DNA of 64,000 bases. It comes from Vulcaniibacterium tengchongense (GTDB lineage: Bacteria > Pseudomonadota > Gammaproteobacteria > Xanthomonadales > Xanthomonadaceae). Below, in pieces: positions 10,140 through 18,910 of this stretch; within the stretch, counting starts at the first letter, position 1, and every line of letters begins with the position of its first letter. The translations under genes were made by a program, and so were the position numbers. The notes beneath the pieces were generated by a model that did not search any database, was not told the origin of the DNA, and saw nothing but the letters and a program-made list of their open reading frames with translations. The stretch covers positions 558,001-622,000 of the forward strand of contig NZ_RKQN01000002.1 of NCBI RefSeq assembly GCF_003814555.1. Reading direction: 5' to 3'.

Positions 10140-10976
10140 TCAGCCGCGCGGCGGCGCGGGCGCACGGCGCAGCAGCGGCGCGGCCGCCGCGCCCAGCGCC
10201 TTGCGCAGGCAGCGCACCATGTGGCTCTGGTGGGCGAAGCCGGCCTCGGCCGCGACCTGCGCGGCGGTCCGGTCGCGGCGCAGCAGCAGCGCCCGCGCGC
10301 GTTCGACCCGCCGCCGCACCACGTAGGCGTGCGCCGGCATGCCGGTGGCGCGCTTGAACTGGGTCTTGAAATGGGACACGCCGAGGCCGGCGACCTGCGC
10401 CAGCCGCGCCAGCGACAGGTCCTCGTCCAGATGCGCTTCGATGAACTCGGCCACGCGCTGCAGTTGCGGCCGGCTCAGGCCGCGCGCCGCGGGCGTGGCG
10501 GCGCGGTGCCGCATCAGCAGATAGCCCAGCAGCGCCTGCGCCAGGCCGTCGGCGTACAGGCGGCCGCCGGGCCGCCCGGCGCGCTGGTCGGCGTCCAGCG
10601 CCCAGGCGATGTGCTGGATCTGCGGGTCGCGCAACTGGTGGCGCAGCGGCAATGCGGCGCGCGCGCCGTCCAGGCCGAGTTCGTCGGCGGCGCGCGCCAG
10701 CAGCGCGGGGGCGAAGCGCAGCATGACCGAGTCGCTGGGGCCGTCCTCCTGCCACCGGTCGGCGCTGCCGGCCGGCAGCAGGTCGACGTCGCCGTGCGCG
10801 TAGCGGAAGCGGCGGTCGTGGCAGGTGCCAGTGACCGGCGCGCCGGTGTGCACCTTGATGCGGTGCTCGGCGACCGGCTCCAGCGCGACCGGCCCCGGCC
10901 GGGTGGCGAAGCGCTCGACGAGGATGTCGCCGGCGGGCGGCAGCAGCGGAACGGATACGGACGAAGGCGGATGCAT
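10140..10976 (-). CDS. AraC-family transcriptional regulator
   Basis: A 278-residue regulator with an N-terminal cupin-like sensing domain (about 1-165) and a C-terminal double helix-turn-helix. Its first helix-turn-helix lies in [20 protein letters not shown] and its second in [21 protein letters not shown] Pro-rich tail closes it. It is divergent from the imine-reductase-like gene at 11163 across 186 bases, so that enzyme is the likeliest target, although it also precedes trehalase on the same strand by 83 bases. The inducer is unknown. Confidence 0.88.
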   Translation of the reverse strand: MHPPSSVSVPLLPPAGDILVERFATRPGPVALEPVAEHRIKVHTGAPVTGTCHDRRFRYAHGDVDLLPAGSADRWQEDGPSDSVMLRFAPALLARAADELGLDGARAALPLRHQLRDPQIQHIAWALDADQRAGRPGGRLYADGLAQALLGYLLMRHRAATPAARGLSRPQLQRVAEFIEAHLDEDLSLARLAQVAGLGVSHFKTQFKRATGMPAHAYVVRRRVERARALLLRRDRTAAQVAAEAGFAHQSHMVRCLRKALGAAAAPLLRRAPAPPRG

Positions 10977-11162
10977 CGTGGGCTCGCGCGGCGGAGTGCC
11001 GCGATTATCGGCCGCCGTTCGGCCCATGCCGTGGACACTGCGTCCCGGCGTCCGCGCGTGCTCGAACGCCGGCCGTTCCTGCGCGACGCGCGCCGCGCGC
11101 GGGCCGACGATGCGCGCTCCGCGCCGCCGCCGTGGCGGCGCATCGGACACGAGGAGCATGCG

Positions 11163-12074
11163 ATGACGCACGAAACGAAGGCGGAGACGAAGCGGGCCAC
11201 GGTGATCGGCCTGGGGCAGATGGGCGGCACCCTGGCGCGGCTGCTGCTGGAGGCCGGCTACGAGACGACGGTGTGGAACCGGACCGCGGCCAAGGCCGGG
11301 CCGCTGCTCGCGGCCGGCGCGCGGCTCGCGCCGTCGCCGCTGGCGGCGGTGCGCGCCAGCCCGGCGGTGGTGGTGTGCGTGCACGACTACGCCGCTTCCG
11401 ATGCGATCCTCGACGAGGAGGTCGCGGCGGCGCTGGACGGCCGCCTGTTGCTGCAGCTGACCACCGGCAGCCCGCAGGAGGCGCGCGCCGGCGAGGCGCG
11501 CGTGCGCGCGCTGGGCGGAGCCTACCTCGACGGCGCGATCCAGGCCGCGCCGGGCCAGATGGGCCGGCCGGACACGCCGATCCTGCTGTCGGGCGCGGAA
11601 GCCGCGTACCGCGCGCACGAGCCGCTGCTGCGCGTGTTCGGCGGCGGGCTGGAGTACCTGGGCGAGGACGCCGGCGCGGCGGCGGCGATGGACATGGCGA
11701 CGCTGTCGTACATCTACGGCGCGGCGATCGGCTTCTTCCACGGCGCGCGCATCGCCGAGGCCGAGGGCTTCCGCGTCGACCGCTACGGCGCTCTGGTCGC
11801 CGGCATCGGCCCGACCTTCGCCGACTTCCTCAGGTACGAGGGCGAAGCGATCCAGGCCGGCGACTTCACCGTCGGCGAAAGTCCGCTGAGCATCTCGGTC
11901 GAAGCCACCGCGCGCATCGCCCGCGCCGCGCGCGAGCGCGGCATCAACGACGAGTTCCCGGCCTTCGCCGCCGGGCTGTTCCGCCGCGCCGCCGACGCCG
12001 GCTACGGCGGCGAGGAAGTCGCGGCGCTGATCAAGGTGCTGCGCGGCGACCCGGGCGCGCGCGCCGCGGCCTAG
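11163..12074 (+). CDS. NAD(P)-dependent oxidoreductase, beta-hydroxyacid dehydrogenase/imine reductase type
   Basis: A 303-residue protein. The Rossmann motif is VIGLGQMGGTLARLLLEAGY (about residues 14-33), followed by VWNRTAAKAGPLLAAGA, a pattern for NADPH binding (NRT after strand 2). The C-terminal helical domain fits imine reductases and 6-phosphogluconate-dehydrogenase-like enzymes. Residues YLDGAIQAAPGQMG match the imine-reductase style of the substrate loop. GAGGAG stands seven bases before the ATG. Control by the divergent AraC regulator is likely. Its stop shares a CTAG with the convergent protease gene. Confidence 0.85.
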   Translation: MTHETKAETKRATVIGLGQMGGTLARLLLEAGYETTVWNRTAAKAGPLLAAGARLAPSPLAAVRASPAVVVCVHDYAASDAILDEEVAAALDGRLLLQLTTGSPQEARAGEARVRALGGAYLDGAIQAAPGQMGRPDTPILLSGAEAAYRAHEPLLRVFGGGLEYLGEDAGAAAAMDMATLSYIYGAAIGFFHGARIAEAEGFRVDRYGALVAGIGPTFADFLRYEGEAIQAGDFTVGESPLSISVEATARIARAARERGINDEFPAFAAGLFRRAADAGYGGEEVAALIKVLRGDPGARAAA

Positions 12075-13957
12075 CGGCGGCCCGGCGCGGCCGGCGGCAC
12101 GCGGACGATGCGTTCGGTGCCGTCTTCGGCCTGGATCGACAGGTCCAGGCCGCTGCGCGCGCTTCGCCGCAGCAGCGCCTGCAGTTCGTCCAGGTCGAAG
12201 CGTTCGGCCGGCTCGCCGCCGAGTGCGGTGACCACGTCGCCGGCGCGCACGCCCGCGCCGGCCGCGGCGGATCCTTCGGCGACATGGAGCACGCGGAAGC
12301 GCGTGCGGTCGACGCGGTCCAGGCCGAACCCGAGCGTGGCCGGGGTTTCGAACGGCTCGGCGAAGCGGCGTCCGGGCTCCACCCGCAGGCGGCGGCTGTC
12401 GTAGTCGAAGGTGAGGACGAAGCGCGAGAGCACCGCCTGGCCGACGTTGCCCGCCAGCAGCCGCGAGGCGAACACGCCGGCCTTGGCCTCGACGATGTCG
12501 GCGGACGGGCGCGGCAGCGCGTGCGGTCCGAGCTCGAAGCGCCGCACCTGGCCGGTGCGGATGCGGACGTGGCCGCCGACGCCGCCCATCATGCCGGCGC
12601 GGTCCGCGTCCAGGACGATGCCGTGTCCGGCGGCGAACGGCGCCAGCAGCGACAGGCCGCTGCCGGAGCCGGTGTCGAGCGCGAACAGCCCCTCGGCGCC
12701 GTCGACCCGCGCCGTCGCCTGCGGGGTACGGTCGTCGAAGCTCAACGCCAGCACGTCCGGAGCGTCCGTTCCGGCCAGGCCGCCGGCCGGCGAGACGGTC
12801 AACAGGCGCGCGTCGTAGTCGATGCGCACGGTGAAGCGCCGCAGCAGCTCGTAGCCGATCAGCCCGGCGATCGGCGGCTTGTCGCCGCGTTCGACCAGCA
12901 GCTGCGGCAGCTCGACGATCAGGAAGCGTTGGTCGTCGAGTTCCACCTGGCCCAGGCGATAGCGGCCGGCGCGGGCGGTCTGCAGGCTCTGCACGCCCTC
13001 GCCGGCGCCCTGCACCGGCTGCTCGCCCTCGCCGCGCAGGCCGAGCGCTCGCGCGGCCGCCGGGGTGAGCAGGTTCAGCCCGCCGGTGTCGAGGAGGAAG
13101 GGCAGCGGCGCGCCGCCGTCGATGGACAGCGATACCAGGATCTTGCCGGCGTACAACTCGAACGGCACCGTCGTTCGGCGCGCGCCGCCGGCGATGCGCG
13201 CATCGCGCACCGCCGACGCCGGGCGCGCGAAGCGCGCCGCGTCCGCGACCGGACGCGTGCGCACGCGGGTCAGGCGCAGCAGGCTGTCGTAGCGGGCGTC
13301 GCCTTCGCTCTGGCGCACCGAGAACGGCAGCCGCACGCCGTCGACCTCGCGGTAGTCGCCGTAGTGCAGCACGGTCTCGCGGCCGTCGTCGCCGCGCCGG
13401 TGCAGGCGCGCGAGCAGGCCGGTGCGCGCGTCGAGCCAGGCCGCCAGCGTCGCGCCCCGGGCGGGCGTCACTTCGACCACGTGGTAGCGGGCGTCGCCGT
13501 CGCGGCGCTCGCCGAGGTAGGCCATCGCGGCCGGATCGCGTGCGGGCGGCGCGAACCAGCCGTTGCGGGCGAGGTAGGCGTCGGTGAGCGCTTCGCGCCG
13601 CGCGGCGGCGCCGTCCAGCACGGTGACCAGGCCCTTTTCGTCGCGCATCCAGGCGTCGCGGCCGTCGTAGCCGCGCTCGCCGTGCTGCACGCCGAGGTCG
13701 GAGCGGACGCGGTGGCGGCCGCCGACGAGATCGCGGCGCACCCGCACGCGGCCTGCCTCGCCGCCCTGGCGCAGCGCCGCCTCGTATTCGATTTCGCCGA
13801 TGCGGTCCCAGCGCTCGCCGCCGCTGGCGGCCTTCATCCGCGCGAACAGCGCCTGCGGGTCCGGGTCGGCGGCCGCGGCCGCGGCCGGGGCGGCCAGCCA
13901 GGCCAGGGCGGCGCAGAGCGCGAGCGCCAGGCGCGGCCATCGGTGGAACGGGGTCAT
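12071..13957 (-). CDS. Periplasmic double-domain retropepsin-like aspartyl protease with PDZ domain
   Basis: A 628-residue exported protein. The signal is MTPFHRWPRLALALCAALAW with cleavage near AAAAAA. After an N-terminal outer-membrane-lipoprotein-carrier-like region (about 30-250), two aspartyl-protease-like halves follow. Each has its own DTG: LLDTGGLN at D290 and ALDTGSGSG at D428. A PDZ domain sits at about 540-610 (GLDRVDRTRFRVLHVAEGSA, then GVRAGDVVTALGGEP). Together the two DTGs could form one pepsin-like active site. Substrate is unknown; PDZ suggests binding of exposed C-termini. It is divergent from the DUF2975 gene. Confidence 0.85.
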   Translation of the reverse strand: MTPFHRWPRLALALCAALAWLAAPAAAAAADPDPQALFARMKAASGGERWDRIGEIEYEAALRQGGEAGRVRVRRDLVGGRHRVRSDLGVQHGERGYDGRDAWMRDEKGLVTVLDGAAARREALTDAYLARNGWFAPPARDPAAMAYLGERRDGDARYHVVEVTPARGATLAAWLDARTGLLARLHRRGDDGRETVLHYGDYREVDGVRLPFSVRQSEGDARYDSLLRLTRVRTRPVADAARFARPASAVRDARIAGGARRTTVPFELYAGKILVSLSIDGGAPLPFLLDTGGLNLLTPAAARALGLRGEGEQPVQGAGEGVQSLQTARAGRYRLGQVELDDQRFLIVELPQLLVERGDKPPIAGLIGYELLRRFTVRIDYDARLLTVSPAGGLAGTDAPDVLALSFDDRTPQATARVDGAEGLFALDTGSGSGLSLLAPFAAGHGIVLDADRAGMMGGVGGHVRIRTGQVRRFELGPHALPRPSADIVEAKAGVFASRLLAGNVGQAVLSRFVLTFDYDSRRLRVEPGRRFAEPFETPATLGFGLDRVDRTRFRVLHVAEGSAAAGAGVRAGDVVTALGGEPAERFDLDELQALLRRSARSGLDLSIQAEDGTERIVRVPPAAPGRR

Positions 13958-14037
13958 GGACTATTCTCTGCGGGCGGGATGGCCATCCTGCATTCAAAAC
14001 TTATCGAATTACAACAAACTTTTATTACTTTACGGAA
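13958..14037. promoter_or_regulatory. AT-rich divergent promoter region
   Basis: These 80 bases separate two divergent genes. Bases about 13990-14036 are strikingly AT-rich for this genome (CAAAACTTATCGAATTACAA, then CAAACTTTTATTACTTTACG), right up to the ATG at 14038. I cannot assign exact -35 and -10 boxes, but this is where both promoters should lie. The 5' untranslated leader of the DUF2975 gene must be very short. Confidence 0.5.
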
Positions 14038-14571
14038 ATGACCGAATCTGTTAACGGCGCCCGGCGGCGGGCGCGGACGGTGCGGCGCCTGCTGGCCTGC
14101 GGCATCGCCGGCCTGGCCCTGGCCAATGCCTGGCTGTGGTGGCAGGGGGGCGCCGGCGGCCAGTACGGCGGATTCGGCGTCGAAGTCGACATGCCGGCGT
14201 ACCTGCAGCCGCACCCGCGGGTCGCGCTGGCGTCCGCGTCGGTGCTCTCGGCGGTGCTGCTGTACGGGCTGCTGCGGCTCTCGCGCCTGATGCGGCTGTT
14301 CGAACGCGGCGAGTTCTTCAGCGCCGCGGCCACCCGGCACCTGCGCGCGTTCGCCTGGGCGCTGGCGCTGCTGGTGCCGGTGGACGTGCTGCTGCCGCCG
14401 GCGCTGCTCGGGCTGCTCGCGGCGGCCGGCTGGGCCGAGGTGCGCGAGGTCCGGCTGCAGCTGGAAGCGGCGCACTTCTGGGCGCTGCTCGGCGCGCTGC
14501 TGTTCCTGCTGGTCGCGTCGCTGATGGCCGAGGCGCGCCGGCTGGCCGAAGACAACGCGCAAATCGTCTGA
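14038..14571 (+). CDS. DUF2975 membrane protein
   Basis: A 177-residue protein with four hydrophobic helices at about residues 17-38, 61-80, 103-130 and 147-168. The segment RLSRLMRLFERGEFFSAAAT between helices 2 and 3 is the DUF2975 hallmark (FxxGxFFS). Such proteins are nearly always encoded directly before a small XRE-type regulator, as here. Their role is unproven; a membrane partner controlling the regulator is often suspected. Confidence 0.85.
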   Translation: MTESVNGARRRARTVRRLLACGIAGLALANAWLWWQGGAGGQYGGFGVEVDMPAYLQPHPRVALASASVLSAVLLYGLLRLSRLMRLFERGEFFSAAATRHLRAFAWALALLVPVDVLLPPALLGLLAAAGWAEVREVRLQLEAAHFWALLGALLFLLVASLMAEARRLAEDNAQIV

Positions 14572-14573
14572 CC

Positions 14574-14819
14574 ATGGCCATCGTCGTCAACCTCGACGTG
14601 ATGCTGGCGCGGCGCAAGGTCAAGTCGCGCGAACTGGCGGCCTACGTCGGCATCACCGAGCAGAACCTGTCGCTGCTCAAGTCCGGCAAGGTCCGCGGCG
14701 TCCGCTTCGCGACCCTGGAGCGCATCTGCGAGTACCTGCAGTGCCAGCCGGGCGACCTGCTCGAATTCCGGCCCGGCGCCGGCGCCCCGGACCTGGAAGC
14801 GGACGCGGAGGATGGCTGA
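14574..14819 (+). CDS. Small XRE/Cro-type regulator partnered with DUF2975
   Basis: An 81-residue helix-turn-helix protein of the YozG/YgzD type: IVVNLDVMLARRKVKSRELA, then GITEQNLSLLKSGKVRGVRF and LERICEYLQCQPGDLLEF. That spans the whole domain, so it binds DNA through residues about 16-45 with almost nothing else. The start ATG is two bases past the DUF2975 stop. The pair resembles the Gram-positive YozG-type pairs and probably autoregulates from the AT-rich promoter at 13958-14037. Confidence 0.9.
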   Translation: MAIVVNLDVMLARRKVKSRELAAYVGITEQNLSLLKSGKVRGVRFATLERICEYLQCQPGDLLEFRPGAGAPDLEADAEDG

Positions 14820-15389
14820 AGCCACCCGCGGCGTTCCGCTGCGGGCGGTCGGCGTCGGCGGCACCGGCAAGCGGCCGGTGTCCGGGCGGCGCGCGCACCG
14901 GCAGCGCCAGCGGCAACGTCGCGCCCGCGAGGCCCGGCAGGCGCGGCCGCGACGAAGGCGGCGCTGGACGCGGCTGGCCCGCAATGCCGGCAAGCCCGTC
15001 GGCGTGCTCCTGCGCAGCGGCGCCGAGCGGGCACGGGTACGGCGGGAGAACCGGTTTCCCGGTGGCGCGCGCGATCGCGCCGCGGCGATCTTCCTCGTCC
15101 GGACGGCGCCGGCCGACGCCCTGGCCGGCGTGCGGCATCGCCGCGACGAGGCGCTTGCGCTCGGCGCGCGCGATCCACGTGCGCTACGGCGATGGCAGGC
15201 CCGGCTCCCCGGCGGCGGATCCGGCGGCGGCACCGCGCGCAACATGGACACCGCCGCCAGGCGCGCCGGATGGCGCGCGGCCGACCTTCGCCACGTCGGT
15301 TTGTCGCAGGCCGCGCGCACCGGTAGGCTCGGTCGCGGCCGGCGGCGTCCGCCGCCGGGCCGCACCGCAAGCGCACAGGAGACAGGGAG
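14820..15389. other. Long stretch without a supported gene
   Basis: These 570 bases contain open frames on both strands, but all read as Arg/Gly/Ala-rich sequence typical of random GC-rich DNA, with no recognisable fold, signal or codon-position bias. It may be remains of a lost gene. The last ~60 bases should carry the promoter for the gene at 15390, whose CAGGAGACAGGGAG ribosome site ends at the ATG. Confidence 0.5.
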
Positions 15390-15818
15390 ATGCCCCAGGT
15401 CCACGGAAGCAGGTGCACGAGGCTCGCCGCCGCCGCCGCGCTCGCGACGGCCGCCGCCGCGGCATTCGCGGCCGAACCGGCGCTGTCGCCGGCGCAGCAG
15501 GCCGCCGTCGACAGGCGCATCGCCGCGCTCCGGGACCCGCAGGAGCGCGAACTGGCCCGAGGCTGGAGCAATGCCAAGAAGGTCGCCGAGGCGATCTGCC
15601 GGCCGCTGGCGCTGCCGGCCCTGAGGAAGCAGGTGAAGGGCGCGGACCGGGTGTTCCTCGGCAGCGACGACCCGGCCACGCTGACCCTGGAGAGCGACCG
15701 CCTGCTGCGCGGCCGCGGCCAGCTGCGCGCCGGCGATGCGTGGCGCCAGTTCGCGTTCCGCTGCCGCCTCGATCCCGGAACCGGCCGGGCCACCGCGTTC
15801 GCGGCCACGCTCGACTGA
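15390..15818 (+). CDS. Small exported protein, DUF930-like
   Basis: A 142-residue protein with a Sec signal (residues about 9-28, ending AAAFAAEP). The mature part contains AEAICRPLALPALRKQVKGA and ends with AGDAWRQFAFRCRLDPGTGR, resembling the end of DUF930 proteins, which have an exported domain with a conserved cysteine pair (here C69 and C125) and unknown function. The match is by eye and moderate. Confidence 0.6.
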   Translation: MPQVHGSRCTRLAAAAALATAAAAAFAAEPALSPAQQAAVDRRIAALRDPQERELARGWSNAKKVAEAICRPLALPALRKQVKGADRVFLGSDDPATLTLESDRLLRGRGQLRAGDAWRQFAFRCRLDPGTGRATAFAATLD

Positions 15819-15866
15819 GCGCGGCGAAACCGCGTTCCGCCGGCGGCGCCCGCGCCCCGCCCGCGA

Positions 15867-17042
15867 TCAGCCGCGCGGGACGCGCGGATCGGCGGCGTTC
15901 ACGTCCTCCGCGCCCGGCGAGGAGGCGTCGGTGGCGCCGGCCTCGCTCACGCGCTCGACGGCCTGCGCGTGCGCCTCGGCCGCGTCGTGCCGGGTGTCGT
16001 CGCGGTGCAGGTCGGCGCGCAGGCGCGGCAGCGCCTCGGGGTGGTGCGCGTCGAGGAAGTCGATCATGCGCTCGCGCACCGCGCAGCGCAGATCGAACAG
16101 GTCGCCGGAGTTGCGCGCGCTCACCAGCAGCCGCACCTGCACGGTGTGGCGGTCGGCGTCGGTGACCTGGGCCACGCAGACGCGGCCGTCCCAGCGCGGG
16201 TCGCTCTCGCAGATGCGGCGCAGCTCCGCGCGCACGCGCTCCATCGGCGTGCGGTAGTCCAGCCACAGGAACGCGGTGCCGAGCAGCTGCGCGCTGGTGC
16301 GGGTCCAGTTCTCGAACGGGTTCTCGATGAACCACTGCAGCGGCACGATCATCCGCCGCTCGTCCCAGATGCGCACCACGATGTAGGTGCTGGCGATCTC
16401 CTCAATGCGGCCCCATTCGCCCTGCACGATCACCACGTCGTCCAGGCGCAGCGGCTGGGTGGTGGCGATCTGCAGGCCGGCGATCAGGTTGCCGAACACC
16501 GGCTTGGCGGCGATGCCGGCGACCAGGCCGACGATCCCGGCCGACGCCAGCAGGGTGGTGCCGAGTTGGCGGATCGCGGGGAAGGTCATCAGCGCCACCG
16601 AGATGCCGACCAGGGCGATGCCGCCCTGGACGACCCGGCTGATCACCCGCGTCTGCGTCTGCACGCGGCGCGCGGCGAGGTTGTCCTCGACGTCGACCGG
16701 GTGCTCGCGCAGGATGCGCGCCTCCACCGCGCCGACCGCGCGCACCGCCAGCCAGGTCAGGCACAGCAGCCCGCCGATCGCGAGCCCGTGCTGGATGCGC
16801 GCCGCCCACGGCGGCGGCAGCGGGGTGGCCGCCACGGCCAGGCTGAGGAACAGCAGCGGCGCCGCGACGCCCGCAGGCGCGGCGATCACCCGGATCACGC
16901 GCACGCGCAGCCGGCTTTCGCCGCGCTCGCGCGCCCGGCGCGCGAGCGCGCGCACCAGGCGGTTCACGATCAGGCCGAGCGCCAGCGCGACCAGCAACGG
17001 CCACGCGACCGCGATGATGTGCTGCCAGGACGTCGGCGGCAT
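15867..17042 (-). CDS. Small-conductance mechanosensitive channel family (MscS-like)
   Basis: A 391-residue inner-membrane channel protein. Four or five hydrophobic helices occupy residues 8-190. The pore helix TM3 lies in LLASAGIVGLVAGIAAKPVF, followed by the classic GNLIAGLQIATTQPLRLDDV and the beta domain VQGEWGRIEEIASTYIVVRI. The C-terminal alpha/beta domain and a charged, His-rich tail follow (HRDDTRHDAAEAHAQ). Family members release solutes under hypo-osmotic stress. The pore helix ends in the family pattern, so gating is probably normal. Confidence 0.92.
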   Translation of the reverse strand: MPPTSWQHIIAVAWPLLVALALGLIVNRLVRALARRARERGESRLRVRVIRVIAAPAGVAAPLLFLSLAVAATPLPPPWAARIQHGLAIGGLLCLTWLAVRAVGAVEARILREHPVDVEDNLAARRVQTQTRVISRVVQGGIALVGISVALMTFPAIRQLGTTLLASAGIVGLVAGIAAKPVFGNLIAGLQIATTQPLRLDDVVIVQGEWGRIEEIASTYIVVRIWDERRMIVPLQWFIENPFENWTRTSAQLLGTAFLWLDYRTPMERVRAELRRICESDPRWDGRVCVAQVTDADRHTVQVRLLVSARNSGDLFDLRCAVRERMIDFLDAHHPEALPRLRADLHRDDTRHDAAEAHAQAVERVSEAGATDASSPGAEDVNAADPRVPRG

Positions 17043-17167
17043 GTCGTTCCTGCGGGCGGGCGGACGCCCATGCTCGCAGCGCGCGCGTGGATGGCGCGTT
17101 CAGGAGGCGAGCGAGATGCGGCGGCGAAAGCGATGAAGCGAACGGGGTGAGGAGCCGGGGCCCGGGT

Positions 17168-17722
17168 TCAGGGGGCCGGGAGTTCGCGGCCCAGCCAGCG
17201 GTCGATCAGGTCCTTCTCGAAGCGCAGCGCATCGCCGGCGCCGACGGTGTCCGCGCCCATCATGAAGCCGGAGTCGCGCAGCTCGCGCTCGCCCTCGGCG
17301 GCCACGCGGCCGTCGGCGTCGAGGCGGCGGAAGTACAGGTCGATGCGCGGCGGGTGGATCTCGCGGATGAAGCGCGTGTCCTGCAGCGCGACGCCGTGCC
17401 AGGGTTCGTACTCGCCGGCGCGCTTGATGTCGCGGATCTCCACCTCCAGCCGCTGGCCCGGGGGCAGCCGGCGCGCGGCGCGCTCGCGCAGGTACTCGGC
17501 GATCTGCCGCACCCAGTCGCCGCGCACCGCGGCGGCGCGGTTGCGGCTGTGGCGGATGTCGCTGAAGCGCGAGGGGTCGGTCCAGCGCACGCTCACCGGG
17601 CCCTGTTCGGGCAGGCTGCGCGGCGCGTCGGGATCGGTGACGTTGCGCGCACGCGCATCGGCCGCGCCCGAGGCGGCGGCGACGGCGAGCAGCGCGGTGC
17701 ACACGACGGCGCGGAGGTTCAT
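17168..17722 (-). CDS. DUF3016 exported protein
   Basis: A 184-residue protein with a Sec signal (MNLRAVVCTALLAVAAASGA, then ADARA). The mature part has GPVSVRWTDPSRFSDIRHSR and LPPGQRLEVEIRDIKRAGEY, then PRIDLYFRRLDADGRVAAEG, the pattern of DUF3016 proteins found in xanthomonads and Shewanella. These are predicted periplasmic or outer-membrane-associated; function is unknown. It lies 125 bases downstream of the MscS start on the same strand as MscS, so the two may be linked. Confidence 0.85.
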   Translation of the reverse strand: MNLRAVVCTALLAVAAASGAADARARNVTDPDAPRSLPEQGPVSVRWTDPSRFSDIRHSRNRAAAVRGDWVRQIAEYLRERAARRLPPGQRLEVEIRDIKRAGEYEPWHGVALQDTRFIREIHPPRIDLYFRRLDADGRVAAEGERELRDSGFMMGADTVGAGDALRFEKDLIDRWLGRELPAP

Positions 17723-17902
17723 GGCGTTTCCGATCGACCCGGGACGAGGCGATTATCCGCCCGCGCGGCGAAGGCGGCCACACGCGGCGCGCGGCGTTGC
17801 CGCGGATTCAGCGGGTTCTTCGCGCGGCGTGAAGGTCGGCTGCGTATGCTCGGCGGTTCCGGGCGCCACCCGCCGCGGCGCACGATCATTCCTACAAGCT
17901 GT

Positions 17903-18568
17903 ATGCCTCCTTCCGCCGAAATCCCGGGCCTCGCCGGCCAGCTGTACCGCACCATGCTCGATCGCCTGCCGGTCGGGGCCTATGCCTGCGACACGGACGG
18001 GTTGATCACCTACTACAACCTCAAGGCGGTCGAACTGTGGGGCCGGGCGCCGAAGCTGTGCCATCCGGACTACCGGTTCTGCGGCTCCTACCGCCTGTAC
18101 GCGACGGACGGCTCGCCGCTGGAGCATCACCGCTCGTCGATGGCGCTGGCGCTGAGCCAGGGGCGCGAGTACCTCGGCCAGGAACTGCTGGTCGAGCGCC
18201 CCGACGCGACCCTGGTGCCGACGCTCACCTATGCGTCGCCGCTGCTGGACGAGAATGGCGAGGTGGTGGCCGGCATCAACATGCTGGTCAACATCAGCGA
18301 GCGCAAGCGCTTCGAGCGCCTGTTGCGCGACGTCAACGAGACCAAGAACCTGTACATGGCGACGCTCGCCGACGAACTGCGCACCCAGCTGGCGGCGCTG
18401 CGCCGCGCGCTGGGCAAGATCGAGCGCATGGTCGACCCGCTGGCGCCGCGCCCGGCCGCGCTCGACGAACTGGACGGGCGCATGCGCGAGATGGGCAGCC
18501 TGATCGAGGATCTGCTCGAGGTGCCGCAGGCGCGCATGCTGCGCGAAGCGCAGGAACCGGCCGTCTGA
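17903..18568 (+). CDS. PAS-domain protein with degenerate histidine-kinase dimerisation helix
   Basis: A 221-residue cytosolic protein. Residues 11-135 are a PAS domain (LDRLPVGAYACDTDGLITYY to GINMLVNISERKRFERLL). The next helix, residues 147-175, aligns with a HisKA box: YMATLADELRTQLAALRRAL. The phospho-accepting His of the usual SHELRTPL is replaced by Asp157 and the proline by Gln162. No ATP-binding domain follows; the protein ends at 221. It therefore cannot be a kinase and may act as a sensory partner or decoy dimeriser. The stop at 18568 is clear and no kinase domain lies beyond it. Confidence 0.85.
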   Translation: MPPSAEIPGLAGQLYRTMLDRLPVGAYACDTDGLITYYNLKAVELWGRAPKLCHPDYRFCGSYRLYATDGSPLEHHRSSMALALSQGREYLGQELLVERPDATLVPTLTYASPLLDENGEVVAGINMLVNISERKRFERLLRDVNETKNLYMATLADELRTQLAALRRALGKIERMVDPLAPRPAALDELDGRMREMGSLIEDLLEVPQARMLREAQEPAV

Positions 18569-18910
18569 TTCCATAGCCCGCCAACGGAACGCGGGCGCCG
18601 CCGCGGCGACGCCGCACGCGCGCCGCGGGGGGGGGCACGGAGGCTGCCCGATGCCGAGGGGCCGCCACACGGCCGGGGTTCGCGCCTTCCGGCCGCCTAG
18701 GCCACGACGCGCGCAAGGGCCGCCGCCTGGACGCGGCCCCCATGGCGATGAATCGAAGCAGCCTCTTGTGCGGTCCAGCCCCAGCGCTCCGCTTGCCTGC
18801 ACGATGATCGTCAGCGAAAGCAGCATGTACAGCGTTTCCGGCAGGCACAGGAGCCTGCTGTACCCGCCGAGCGCAGTCGGTCTTCTGGAATCTGTGCCCG
18901 GGGAGACCGG
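18569..18910. other. Intergenic region before lexA2, with G9 run and DoxX relic
   Basis: There is no intact gene here. A run of nine G residues lies at 18627-18635. Bases 18771-18894 are an inverted fragment of the DoxX gene (separate entry). The remaining sequence up to 18770 has no recognisable content. Any -35 element for lexA2 should fall near 18895-18901, but no good match to consensus is visible. Confidence 0.5.
18771..18894 (-). pseudogene. DoxX gene fragment (3' end), inverted relative to intact copy at 26090
   Basis: Read on the minus strand, this encodes LCLPETLYMLLSLTIIVQAS, nearly the same as LYLPETLYMLLSLTIIVQGS of the intact DoxX gene. Over 105 bases (18771-18875 against 26455-26559) I count six mismatches, about 94% identity. 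The match goes on to about 18894 with a one-base indel. There is no start codon, and the DoxX stop is not preserved. It is a partial duplicate, recent enough to keep high identity. Confidence 0.85.

Noticed and set aside
10140-13997. Single 1285-codon minus-strand frame over the AraC, oxidoreductase and protease region
   Set aside because: Only its last part is a protein (AraC regulator from 10976). The rest is antisense or out-of-frame sequence of other genes, a common effect of high GC.
14677-15808. Open frames on both strands between the XRE gene and 15390
   Set aside because: Arg/Pro/Gly-rich without motifs, and several overlap each other on both strands; no evidence for coding.
18627-18635. 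Run of nine G residues as a phase-variable tract
   Set aside because: It is not inside a supported gene and no promoter depends on it visibly; may also be a sequencing artefact.
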